This document shows positions 9,182 to 18,029 of a DNA stretch of 64,000 nucleotides, in pieces. Origin of the DNA: Flavobacterium psychrophilum (GTDB lineage: Bacteria > Bacteroidota > Bacteroidia > Flavobacteriales > Flavobacteriaceae); NCBI GenBank assembly GCA_945872245.1, contig CAMBZB010000005.1, positions 24,654 through 88,653 on the forward strand. The letters are read 5' to 3'. The notes below the pieces were generated by a model that saw only the letters and a list, made by a program, of their open reading frames with translations, was not told the origin of the DNA and searched no databases. Each line of letters starts with the position of its first letter. Within the stretch, counting starts at the first letter, position 1. The position numbers were made by a program, and so were the translations under genes.

Positions 9182-9211
9182 GATAAACGGCTATTTTTTT
9201 GCATTCTCTAA

Positions 9212-10522
9212 TCAACTCGTCAGCTGTAGGTAAATTAACGTAAAGGCAGCAGCGGTCATAATGAGTAATGCCATTCCTCCTAGCACATTTGATTTCCAAT
9301 CATTGGTAAACCGACCCATTATTTTTTTGTTATTGGAAATGTGAAGAATTATAGCGATTAAAACGGGTGCTGTCATTCCGTAAAGGATAGCGGTATAGAT
9401 CAAAGCATTGATTGGCGAAATACCAACATAATTGAGTGAAAGTCCCAGTATTAAAGAAATGCTAATGACGACATAAAAAGCCTTTGCTTCATGGAATTTT
9501 TTATCCAGTCCCTGTTGCCATCCAAAAGTTTCCGTGATAATATAAGAAAGTGAACCGCTCAAAACAGGAATAGCGATAAGTCCGGTCCCAATTATTCCAA
9601 TAGCAAAAAGAAGGTAAGCTAAATTTCCTGCTAATGGTTTTAATGCTATAGCTGCCTGCTCTACGGTGTCAATATGATGAATTCCTCCTTTAAATAGAAC
9701 AGTGCCCGTGGTGAGAATAATAAAGTACATCACAAAACCAGAAAAAGTCATTCCAAAATCAACATCTCCGTTTATTTCGTGAATTATCTTTTTGTTCACT
9801 ATAAGATGTTTTTTTCGGTCATTCATTTCTTCCACTTCGACTGATGCTTGCCAAAAAAAGAGATAGGGTGAGATAGTGGTTCCAAGAATTCCCACAAGAA
9901 TCCCCATAAACTCTTTGTTGAATTTAAGGGTAGGAATGAAAGTAGATTTAAGAATTAGCACAAAATCTTGTTTGTATAAAAAAGGCACAATAAAATAAAC
10001 TAACATTACGATGCATAGATATTTGAGGGTAGAGGCAATTTTATGGTATGGCAAATAAATGATTAATCCCAAAAGTAAAATAGTAAACAAGACACTAAAA
10101 TAAGTGGCATCAATAGACGGAAACAAGAGGTTTCCCACGGCACCCATTCCGGCAATATCGGCACCAATATTCATTATAATGGCAGGAAAGCTAAACAAAA
10201 GCATGATATATAATACGGGTCTTGGGTAATTGTTTTTAAGTGCTCCTGTCAATCCATGGGAGGTAACCAAGCCTATTCGGGCACACATTTGTTGAATAGC
10301 AGCCATAAGTGGAAAGGCAATCAGAGAGGTCCATAACGTCGAAAGTCCATAAGCCGCACCCGCTTGAGAATAGGTAGCAATGCCGGAGGGATCATCATCA
10401 CTAGCTCCAGTTACAAGACCAGGCCCAAGTAGTTTCCAAAAACGACTAATTTTGTTTTTTAGTTTTATTCGACTCTTCATTTTACGCTGTTTTTTATTGG
10501 ATTGTAATACTAAAATTGACAT
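9212..10522 (-). CDS. NRAMP-family divalent cation transporter, divergent subgroup
   Basis: Inner-membrane transporter of the NRAMP (SLC11) fold, 436 aa with about 11 hydrophobic segments. TM1 carries DDDPSGIATYSQAGAAYG in place of the canonical DPGN core. The TM6 region reads GTTISPYLFFWQASVEVEE, without the Met and His of the usual MPH motif that selects transition metals. Substrate choice may therefore differ from Mn/Fe transporters, with Mg or others possible (inference). The reading frame has a second Met at residue 15 (10480) that could be the true start, because the first 14 residues are polar and outside the fold. It is monocistronic between convergent glyA and divergent cysE. Confidence 0.85.
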   Translation of the reverse strand: MSILVLQSNKKQRKMKSRIKLKNKISRFWKLLGPGLVTGASDDDPSGIATYSQAGAAYGLSTLWTSLIAFPLMAAIQQMCARIGLVTSHGLTGALKNNYPRPVLYIMLLFSFPAIIMNIGADIAGMGAVGNLLFPSIDATYFSVLFTILLLGLIIYLPYHKIASTLKYLCIVMLVYFIVPFLYKQDFVLILKSTFIPTLKFNKEFMGILVGILGTTISPYLFFWQASVEVEEMNDRKKHLIVNKKIIHEINGDVDFGMTFSGFVMYFIILTTGTVLFKGGIHHIDTVEQAAIALKPLAGNLAYLLFAIGIIGTGLIAIPVLSGSLSYIITETFGWQQGLDKKFHEAKAFYVVISISLILGLSLNYVGISPINALIYTAILYGMTAPVLIAIILHISNNKKIMGRFTNDWKSNVLGGMALLIMTAAAFTLIYLQLTS

Positions 10523-10747
10523 TAGTTTACTTGGTGTATTTCATGAAAAATGGAATGGCTTTCAGTAGCGATTATTTTAAGCTAATTTACAAATTTTAAA
10601 AATGAAAATTGCATAAATAGTGTCGTAACTATCCTTCGTTGTGTTTTTTCATTCTAATAATTGGTGAATTTATTCAACTAATTGTTGCTTCAATTTCTAA
10701 AAACACCTTACTTTTACGACCTATACTAACAATTCAACTTTAATATT

Positions 10748-11539
10748 GTGACAAAAGATCTAATCATACAAAATATTGCAGCGCTAAAAAGCCACTCTTC
10801 TATCAATTACGGTATCAAGACAAAAGTACAAGCCTTTACTGAGAAGCTATTCTATACCTTGTTTGATGCTAATGATTCATTAACTGAAAGTGTTGAGGAA
10901 CTTGAAAAATCCTTCAAGGAAATATCAAAAATTGCTTCAAAAAAACCACAAGAATTATGCGATGGGGTTTGGAGTCAATTTCTTGAAAAATTGCCTTCTG
11001 TTCTTGAAAAACTAAAAAGGGATGCAGAGTACATTTTAGAAAATGATCCCGCTTCTAACAGTATAGAAGAAGTATATTTGGGTTATCCAGGATTTTACGC
11101 CATTGCCATTTATAGATTAAGCCATGAATTGTATTTGTTGGATATGTTGCTTTTTTCCAGATTGATGAGTGAATATGCGCATCAAATCACGGGAACAGAC
11201 ATTCATGCAGGAGCGACAATTGCATCCCCTTTCTTCATTGACCATGCTACTGGAATTGTTATTGGAGAAACCACTGTCATTGAAAAAAACGTTAAATTAT
11301 ATCAAGGGGTAACTTTGGGTGCTTTAAGTGTCAGCAAGGACATGAAAAATTCAAAAAGACATCCCACAGTAGAAAAAAATGTTTGTATTTATGCCAATGC
11401 AACAATTTTGGGAGGGGAAACTATCATTGGAAAGGATAGTGTAATAGGTGGGAATACTTGGATTACAAGATCCATCCCAGAAAAATCTCTGGTGACCAAC
11501 ACCACTATTACAGAGGTAAAAATAAAAGAATTAAAATAG
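10748..11539 (+). CDS. cysE: Serine O-acetyltransferase
   Basis: Acetylates serine with acetyl-CoA to O-acetylserine, the precursor of cysteine. The 263-aa protein has an alpha-helical N-terminal half and a C-terminal left-handed beta-helix of hexapeptide repeats (DIHAGATIASPFFIDHATGIVIGETTVI onward, about residues 153-255). HATG and VTLGALS are active-site signatures of serine acetyltransferases of the EpsC type. The start is GTG at 10748. A TACTTTTA box at 10709-10716 with TTG 21 bp upstream is a plausible promoter. It is followed after one nucleotide by cysteine synthase, so the pair forms a cysteine operon. Confidence 0.93.
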   Translation: MTKDLIIQNIAALKSHSSINYGIKTKVQAFTEKLFYTLFDANDSLTESVEELEKSFKEISKIASKKPQELCDGVWSQFLEKLPSVLEKLKRDAEYILENDPASNSIEEVYLGYPGFYAIAIYRLSHELYLLDMLLFSRLMSEYAHQITGTDIHAGATIASPFFIDHATGIVIGETTVIEKNVKLYQGVTLGALSVSKDMKNSKRHPTVEKNVCIYANATILGGETIIGKDSVIGGNTWITRSIPEKSLVTNTTITEVKIKELK

Positions 11540-11540
11540 G

Positions 11541-12428
11541 ATGCAACACAAAAAATTATTAGACCTAATTGGCAATACACCCCTAGTGGAAAGTGTCAAT
11601 TTGGTAAAAAATCCGAATGTCAAGCTTTTGTTGAAACTGGAAGGGAATAATCCAGGTGGCAGCGTGAAAGATCGTGCGGCTTACAATATGATTGCTTCAG
11701 CCATAGAAAGAGGCGATATTAAAAAAGGGGATAAACTCATTGAGGCCACCAGCGGCAATACCGGAATTGCCTTGGCTATGATAGCCCAATTATTTAATTT
11801 AGAAATAGAGCTCGTACTTCCTGAAAATTCGACCAAAGAACGCACCCAAACGATGCTGGCTTATGGCGCAAACGTGATTTTGACCCCAGCAAGTTTAGGA
11901 ATCATAGGTTCTAGAGATTACGTAGATAAAAAAATGGAACAAGGCGGTTACATCATGCTGAATCAGTTCGCCAACGCCGACAATTGGAAAGCACACTACA
12001 AAACAACAGGGCCAGAAGTTTGGAATGATACCGAAGGGACTGTTACTCATTTTGTTGCGGCGATGGGAACTACAGGTACTATTATTGGTACTTCTACCTA
12101 TTTGAAAGAGAAAAATCCAGCCATACAAATCGTGGGAGCACAACCCAGTGATGGTTCCCAAATTCCCGGAATTCGGAAATGGCCACAAGAATATTTGCCT
12201 AAAATTTTTGATGCTTCAAAAGTGGATACGATTATAGAAGTCAGTGAACAAGAAGCTCGTGAAATGACCAAACGATTGGCTAAAGAAGAAGGCGTTTTTG
12301 CGGGGATGAGTAGTGGTGGTTCTGTTGCTGTGGCGCTAAAACTGGCAAGCCAACTGGAATCCGGAGTGATTGTTGCCATTATTTGTGACCGAGGGGATCG
12401 TTATTTATCCTCGGATTTATTTGATTAA
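11541..12428 (+). CDS. cysM: Cysteine synthase (O-acetylserine sulfhydrylase), CysM type
   Basis: PLP enzyme making cysteine from O-acetylserine and sulfide. The 295-aa length is nearer CysM (about 300) than CysK. The PLP lysine is in NPGGSVKDRAAYNMI near residue 40. The phosphate loop is EATSGNTGIALAMIA, and AAMGTTGTIIGTSTYLK follows. The short C-terminus ending CDRGDRYLSSDLFD is typical of CysM. It starts one nucleotide after the serine acetyltransferase stop, which indicates an operon. Whether it also accepts thiosulfate cannot be read from the sequence. Confidence 0.93.
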   Translation: MQHKKLLDLIGNTPLVESVNLVKNPNVKLLLKLEGNNPGGSVKDRAAYNMIASAIERGDIKKGDKLIEATSGNTGIALAMIAQLFNLEIELVLPENSTKERTQTMLAYGANVILTPASLGIIGSRDYVDKKMEQGGYIMLNQFANADNWKAHYKTTGPEVWNDTEGTVTHFVAAMGTTGTIIGTSTYLKEKNPAIQIVGAQPSDGSQIPGIRKWPQEYLPKIFDASKVDTIIEVSEQEAREMTKRLAKEEGVFAGMSSGGSVAVALKLASQLESGVIVAIICDRGDRYLSSDLFD

Positions 12429-12469
12429 AAAAGTTGAAATTAATTTCCAAATCTTATTTTTAGCTTTTT

Positions 12470-13108
12470 ATGACAGAATATTTACAATCTCAAGACTGGC
12501 CTTATTTAAATCGATATCAAACTGAAAATGATAAACTAAGTCCGTTGAAACTTGGAGAAAAAAGAATAGTATTTATGGGGGATTCCATAACCGAGTTGTG
12601 GTCTGTTGTTCATCCTAGTTTTTTTTCTGAAAAATCATATATTAACAGAGGTATAGGCGGACAAACCAGTCCACAAATGTTGGTTCGTTTTAGAGCAGAT
12701 GTTATTGCCCTGAAGCCATCAGTTGTGGTGTTGTTGGCTGGTGCCAATGACATTGCACAAAACACGGGACCTTCAACACTTGAAATGATAGCCAACAATA
12801 TTATTTCGATGGTCGAATTAGCCACGGCAAACAACATCAAAGTGATTCTATGTTCCGTACTTCCAGCTTTTGATTTTTATTGGAGACAAGGGCTTGAGCC
12901 TGCAGGAAAAATTGTGACTCTTAATAAAATGATACTTGAGTATGCTGATGCAAATGATATCCTTTACCTTGATTATTATTCAGCAATGGTAGATGATCAA
13001 AAAGGATTGAATTCCATTTATTCTGAAGACGGTGTGCATCCCAATAAAGCAGGATATGAAGTAATGGTTCCCCTTGCTCATGAAGCAATCCGATTGGCTT
13101 TAAAATAA
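12470..13108 (+). CDS. SGNH/GDSL-family hydrolase
   Basis: Small esterase/lipase of the SGNH superfamily, 212 aa. The four blocks are visible: block I RIVFMGDSITELW with nucleophile Ser near residue 37, block II Gly in INRGIGGQTS, block III GANDIA (Asn), and block V EDGVHPNKAGYEVM containing the Asp-x-x-His pair. No signal peptide is evident, so a cytoplasmic acyl-esterase acting on acylated sugars, amino acids or lipids is likely; the substrate is unknown. It lies 41 nt after cysM on the same strand and may be co-transcribed. Confidence 0.88.
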   Translation: MTEYLQSQDWPYLNRYQTENDKLSPLKLGEKRIVFMGDSITELWSVVHPSFFSEKSYINRGIGGQTSPQMLVRFRADVIALKPSVVVLLAGANDIAQNTGPSTLEMIANNIISMVELATANNIKVILCSVLPAFDFYWRQGLEPAGKIVTLNKMILEYADANDILYLDYYSAMVDDQKGLNSIYSEDGVHPNKAGYEVMVPLAHEAIRLALK

Positions 13109-13217
13109 AAACCATGTACTTTTTATTTGCCTCACTCCTTTATTATAAAAATGTTTTTGTGTCACTAGATTAAACTTTTTTGTAAATTGCAAGTCAAATA
13201 AACTATAAATAGAAATT

Positions 13218-14897
13218 ATGGCCTCATTAAACCCCAAAGAAACTGTTTTAGGAACTGTTTTTGCAAAGCACTTATTGCGAAGAGCCAGTTTTGTTTATTC
13301 CAAAACGATTATTGATCAATTTTCGGGTTTAACTCCCACTAAAGCTCTCGACTTGTTGTTTGTTGATCAAAGTTTAACATTGGCTTTGCCCTATGACCCA
13401 TTGACAATAACTAACACCGCAACTCCTTCCGTTCCCGATGGCTTTTGGACAGAAGTTCCAGGTACAACAACATTGCCTAACGTTTTTCAGTCACAAGCAA
13501 GAAAACGCTCTATTATTTCAGGTTGGTGGTGGTTTAATGCTATTAATAGCCCCACCCTGAAATATAAATTATGTCATTTCCTCTCCACGAGATTTACTGT
13601 CGAGAAAAGTCTTTGTGGAGCATCTTCCTATTTTTATGACCATGTTCGATTACTACTATTTTATGCTACAAATGGTAATTACAAATCTTTAGCAATAAAA
13701 ATGACTCTAGATAATGCAATGTTAGATTATTTGGACAATACATCTAACACTAAATCAGCACCAAATGAAAACTATGCACGAGAGTTTTTAGAATTATTTA
13801 CTATTGGGAAAGGTCCCCAAATTGCTTCGGGAGATTATACTACCTACAAAGAAACAGATATAGTTCAAGCCGCAAGAGTATTGACTGGATTTAAAATTAA
13901 AGCGGATAGAACAACTATAGATTCGACAAATGGAATACCCAAAGGATATAATCTATTTTCTTCCCATGATACTTTAGGTCCAAAAGTTTTCAGTTCCGCT
14001 TTTGGCAATACATCAATTGCTTCTGCTATTAATGCCAGTGGTATGGATACAGAATTAAATGCTTTTGTTGATATGGTTTTCAATCAACAAGCAACGGCAA
14101 AAAATATTTGTCGGAAAATGTACATTTATTTTGTAAAATCAACCATTACTCCGGAAGTAGAAACAGATATTATTACTCCCTTGGCCTCAGATTTATATAA
14201 TAATGGCTACAACATATTACCTGTTCTTAGAAGGTTATTAACAAGTAAACATTTTTATGATTTAGACGATTCGAATCCTGCTGATGAAACTATTGGTGGT
14301 ATCATAAAATCACCCATTCAACAAATTTCTGAATTAGTAACCTATTTAAAAGCAACACTTCCAAGTCCAGAAGCGAATCCGTTGGAATTTTATATCAATT
14401 TTTGGAACAATTTTGTGCATAATACTTTTTTGACTGGTTCCAACATGATATTATTTGATCCAGATAATGTTGCTGGACATTCAGCCTATCATCAGTCACC
14501 TGACTTTGATAAATCTTGGATTTCATCTTCTACTTTAATAGCGCGCTATCGATTAGGAGAATCACTTTTGGATGGTGTTAATAGAATCCAAGGGAACGCT
14601 AACATTAAGGCTAAAATCAATATTTCGGAAGTTATCAAAAGTAGCAATTTGATTTCAAATGCTTCGGATGCTTTCACTTTAACATCAGAGCTTTGTAATG
14701 CCTTGTTTGCTCAAGTTCCCGATACGGATAGAGTCAATTATTTTATGAATTCATTTTTATTACAAGGTTTAGCTCCTTTTTATTGGACAAACGCTTGGAA
14801 TTTGTATTTGTCAGATGGCAAAAATTCAGTCGTTGAACCCAGATTAAAATTAATGGTAAGTAAAATTTTGAGTGCTCCAGAGTCCCAAATTTTTTAA
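13218..14897 (+). CDS. DUF1800 family protein
   Basis: A 559-aa protein of the DUF1800 family. Signatures include HLLRRASFVYSKTIIDQF near the N-terminus, LKYKLCHFLSTRFTVEKS, DNAMLDYLDNTSNTKSAPNENYAREFLELFTIG (residues about 174-206) and ILPVLRRLLTSKHFYD. The function of the family is unproven. Members are almost always encoded beside a DUF1501 protein, as here, with 45 bp between the genes. No clear signal peptide is present even though its partner is exported. DNA around the gene is ordinary for this genome. Confidence 0.9.
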   Translation: MASLNPKETVLGTVFAKHLLRRASFVYSKTIIDQFSGLTPTKALDLLFVDQSLTLALPYDPLTITNTATPSVPDGFWTEVPGTTTLPNVFQSQARKRSIISGWWWFNAINSPTLKYKLCHFLSTRFTVEKSLCGASSYFYDHVRLLLFYATNGNYKSLAIKMTLDNAMLDYLDNTSNTKSAPNENYAREFLELFTIGKGPQIASGDYTTYKETDIVQAARVLTGFKIKADRTTIDSTNGIPKGYNLFSSHDTLGPKVFSSAFGNTSIASAINASGMDTELNAFVDMVFNQQATAKNICRKMYIYFVKSTITPEVETDIITPLASDLYNNGYNILPVLRRLLTSKHFYDLDDSNPADETIGGIIKSPIQQISELVTYLKATLPSPEANPLEFYINFWNNFVHNTFLTGSNMILFDPDNVAGHSAYHQSPDFDKSWISSSTLIARYRLGESLLDGVNRIQGNANIKAKINISEVIKSSNLISNASDAFTLTSELCNALFAQVPDTDRVNYFMNSFLLQGLAPFYWTNAWNLYLSDGKNSVVEPRLKLMVSKILSAPESQIF

Positions 14898-14942
14898 TGC
14901 ATTTTCATAAATAAAAAATGTTTTTTTACTAAGTTAGAAAAT

Positions 14943-16592
14943 ATGAAAAGAAGAAACTTTATAAGATTAACATCCACAGCAAGCGCGTTAAGCCTTTTGC
15001 CTACCGATGTTTTTGCATTGTTCAAGTCAGCAGGAATGGAGACTTGCCCTAACGTAAACGCAAAAAAAATAGTTCTTATTCAATTGGCTGGTGCTAATGA
15101 TGGATTGAATACGGTAGTGCCTATAAATCAATACGATAAATACGCTACGTTGCGACCAAATATCAAATTAAGCAACGTAGGGGGAACTAATGGAATTATC
15201 AATTTAGATACTACTTTAACCCTGACTAACCAGGTGGGGTTACATCCTTCGCTAGTGGGTTTTAAAAGTTTATATGACAGTGGATTAATGCGTGTTATTC
15301 AAGGTGTTGGTTATCCAACCCAGGATAAGTCCCATTTCAAATCTACTGACCTTTGGCTTACAGGAGGTGATGGAACTCCTGCAAACAATACATCACAAAG
15401 TGGATGGGTAGGACGTTTTTTAGAAAATTATTATGCTGATTTTCTTAATGCCAATTTCCCATTGGGGATTCAATTAGGCAGTAGCGAAAATTCTTTGGGT
15501 TTCCATGGTGAAGTCGAACATGGAATGTCCTTGAATATTAACGGCCAAGATCCTTCTGGATTTTATTCGGTTATCAATGGATTGGGAGGGGTTGCGCCAA
15601 CCAATATACCAAATTCCGAATACGGGAATTTATTGAGGTTTATTTTAGACAATGACACTTCGTCAAATACCTATGCACAAACCATTTCTGCGGCTTTTAA
15701 TAGCGGCAGTAATTCTTTAACGTATCCAAATACAGGTATTGCAAACCAACTAAAAACAGTGGCTCGATTTATCTCTGGCGGTTTGCAAACCAAAGTCTAT
15801 TTGGTTAAAATAGGTGGTTTCGACACCCATGATTTGCAAGTGGCAGCCAATACTACATCACATTTAGGCAAGCATGCCGATTTGTTGACCCAAATTTCCG
15901 AATCTATAAAAACATTCATCACTGATTTGAATAATCAAAATATGGGAGACGATGTTATTGCAGTTACGTTTTCAGAATTTGGAAGAAAAGCAGCCGAAAA
16001 TGGAAATCTAGGAACCGATCATGGAGAAATTGCTCCAATGTTTGTTTTTGGAAGTTCTATTGCTCCGGGAGTTTCTGGAACCAACATCAATTTAAGCGAA
16101 GCTGTTTTAGGGAATAATTATCAAGTTCAAACCGTACAACACGATTACCGACGTGTATTTAGTACCGTATTACAAGATTGGTTTGGAACCAATGATACAA
16201 CTTTAGATTTGACTTTTTATGACAACACTACGAATTCAGGATATTCGAATGCTAAAATTGCTAATATGATAAAATCACAAAATTTGGTACCACCGAGTTG
16301 CTATTCTGGTAGGGTATCAGGAGAACAATTAGGACTAGATAATTTTGAAGTTAAAAACGAAGTGGTGGTTTATCAAAATCCAATTTCAGAAACTATGGTC
16401 GTTCAATCTATGGATGCAATCAACTCAATTTCAGTTTATTCAATAGATGGAAGAATTATCAAAACCTATAGAAATCCTTTGACAACGAAGGAGTATACTA
16501 TAAATGTGCAACATTTTGCAGTAGGCTTATACATTTTAAAAATTACTACAAATCAAGGTGTTTTTTCTAAAAAAATTATTGTTAGGAGGTAG
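14943..16592 (+). CDS. DUF1501 family protein with T9SS C-terminal sorting domain
   Basis: A 549-aa exported protein. The N-terminus KRRNFIRLTSTASALSLLP has a Tat-like twin-arginine signal, followed by the DUF1501 core: IQLAGANDGLNTVVPI, GFDTHDLQV, TFSEFGRKAAENG and TDHGEIAPMFVFG, a sulfatase-like arrangement of metal-ligand Asp/His residues. The last roughly 75 residues (NEVVVYQNPISETMVV to GVFSKKIIVRR) form a type-A T9SS sorting domain, so the protein probably reaches the outer surface. The combination of a twin-arginine-like signal and a T9SS tail is worth noting. It is paired with the preceding DUF1800 gene. Confidence 0.9.
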   Translation: MKRRNFIRLTSTASALSLLPTDVFALFKSAGMETCPNVNAKKIVLIQLAGANDGLNTVVPINQYDKYATLRPNIKLSNVGGTNGIINLDTTLTLTNQVGLHPSLVGFKSLYDSGLMRVIQGVGYPTQDKSHFKSTDLWLTGGDGTPANNTSQSGWVGRFLENYYADFLNANFPLGIQLGSSENSLGFHGEVEHGMSLNINGQDPSGFYSVINGLGGVAPTNIPNSEYGNLLRFILDNDTSSNTYAQTISAAFNSGSNSLTYPNTGIANQLKTVARFISGGLQTKVYLVKIGGFDTHDLQVAANTTSHLGKHADLLTQISESIKTFITDLNNQNMGDDVIAVTFSEFGRKAAENGNLGTDHGEIAPMFVFGSSIAPGVSGTNINLSEAVLGNNYQVQTVQHDYRRVFSTVLQDWFGTNDTTLDLTFYDNTTNSGYSNAKIANMIKSQNLVPPSCYSGRVSGEQLGLDNFEVKNEVVVYQNPISETMVVQSMDAINSISVYSIDGRIIKTYRNPLTTKEYTINVQHFAVGLYILKITTNQGVFSKKIIVRR

Positions 16593-16660
16593 TTCTTTAG
16601 CTTATTTATATAAAAAAAATCAATCAAAAACAGTTCCTTTGTAAAAAATAAAATTAACAG

Positions 16661-17641
16661 ATGAACTATCGAAAACTAGGTAAAACCAATTTAAACATAT
16701 CAGAAATAGCACTTGCAATATGGTAAGTATTCGAAAAATTGGGTACTCCGTTCAATAAACTGCAGTCGAATTGATTAATGCCGCCATTGTCAACTGCGTA
16801 AATTGTATTGACACCGCCGACGTCTGCGAAAATGGATTGAGTGAAACAGCTGAGGGAAGATTGTTTCGATCCCGTTCGGAACCCATTTATGTGGCCACAA
16901 AATGTGGGCGGCATATCAATCCACACATAAATGAAGGTTACCAACCCAAAGTACTTTAGTAATTATTGGAAGACAGCCTCAAAAGAACCGGATTGGATCC
17001 GTTGGATTTAATCCAATTGCCTGTCCACTAAGCGAGGTTTATTTTAAACTAGAAATTTTTGAATTATTTGATCGATTGAAAGAGCAAGGAAAAATCCAAA
17101 ACCTTGGAGTAAGTGTTGAAAAGGAGGAAGAAACCCTAAAACTATTGAATATCCTAATGTGACTACCATACAAATTATTTTTAACCTTTTTCGCCAAAAA
17201 CTATCCGAGGCCTTTTTCAAAAAAGCACAAAAAAGAGACGTTGGAATAATCGCAAGAGTTCTCCTTGCCAGCGGACTTTTGACGGGGTTATTTAATTCAA
17301 AAACCACCTCTGGAACTCAAGACCATACGAACTTCAACCGAAGCGGAGCAGCTTTTGACAAAGGGGAAACCTTCTCCGGAATCGTTTACGAATTAGGCTT
17401 AAATGCTGTCGAAGCCTTGAAAAGTTTGTTTCCAGAATCCACTAATTTGGCTCCCAATGCCTTGCAATGGATTTTGAGTTTTGATGAAATCAGCTGACTT
17501 ATTCCTGGAGCTTCAAAAGCCAGTAACGTAAAATCGAATTTGTCGGTGTATGATTTACCAAAATTGATACCTGATAAAATCGTGGCGATGAACGAAATTT
17601 ACGAATTCTATATCAAGCCGGAAGTACATCATCTTTGGTAA
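16661..17641 (+). pseudogene. Decayed aldo/keto reductase
   Basis: The full-length outline of an aldo/keto reductase can be read by switching frames. It begins MNYRKLGKTNLNISEIALAIW then a TAA, continues as NCIDTADVCENGLSE and PIYVATKCGRHINPHINEGY, then KEQGKIQNLGVSVE, then an RDVGIIARVLLASGLLTG and NFNRSGAAFDKGETFSGI stretch, and ends IPGASKASNV to KPEVHHLW before TAA at 17639. At least four frame changes and several in-frame stops exclude a working protein. The length (981 bp) matches an intact gene of about 330 codons, so it decayed by small indels rather than a large deletion. Confidence 0.9.
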
Positions 17642-17722
17642 TAAATTAAGGATCAAAAAAACTTCAGCTATTTGATTTATAAAACTATTCAAAACCTTAT
17701 TTTAAGTTTTTTATATGAAAGT

Positions 17723-17775
17723 GTCCCGTCTTGAATTAAGTCGATTTTGTGTCAACTTAATTCAGGACGAGACAT
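17723..17775. repeat. Back-to-back IS-end-like inverted repeat
   Basis: Two 23-bp arms, 17723-17745 and 17753-17775, match at 20 of 23 positions as inverted repeats around a 7-bp spacer. Each arm begins TGTC and reads TGTCYCGTCYTGAATTAAGT. TG...CA outer ends and this length are typical of insertion-sequence terminal repeats, but no transposase lies between them. It is probably the scar of an IS that lost its interior, or a minimal MITE. No obvious target duplication flanks it. Confidence 0.5.
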
Positions 17776-17787
17776 AAAATAAAGTAA

Positions 17788-17817
17788 AGCCACTTCAGAA
17801 ACGAAGTGGCTTCTTGA
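17788..17817 (+). terminator. Terminator-like hairpin, same as that at 36062
   Basis: Perfect 10-bp arms AAGCCACTTC (17788-17797) and GAAGTGGCTT (17804-17813) with the six-base loop AGAAAC. The same stem with loop AGAAAT closes the T9SS remnant at 36062. Here it follows the aldo/keto reductase remnant and the IS-like palindrome, with no intact gene to terminate. Confidence 0.65.
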
Positions 17818-18029
17818 TTCTCTTGATAATCTATCGGGTGAAAGAATCCATCAGTTTAAGATGGTGTTTTTTAATGCCATTATACATTGAAATTAATTTC
17901 AAATGCTACTTTTACATAAAACCCATAAGAACCTATTTTTAAGATGAAGTTAGCTATTAATCCTAATTAAAATTTCCTAAATTTGTACACTTTGGTTTTC
18001 AAAAGCCTCAAACATCAAACACTTTTTTA
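17814..18029 (+). promoter_or_regulatory. mutL upstream region with -7 box at 17978-17985
   Basis: TAAATTTG at 17978-17985 matches TAnnTTTG, 44 bp before the mutL ATG. No clear -33 TTG is present. The rest of this stretch is AT-rich and shows no gene. Confidence 0.5.

Noticed and set aside
17159-17497. 112-residue frame that looks like part of an enzyme
   Set aside because: It is the middle fragment of the decayed aldo/keto reductase, not a separate gene.
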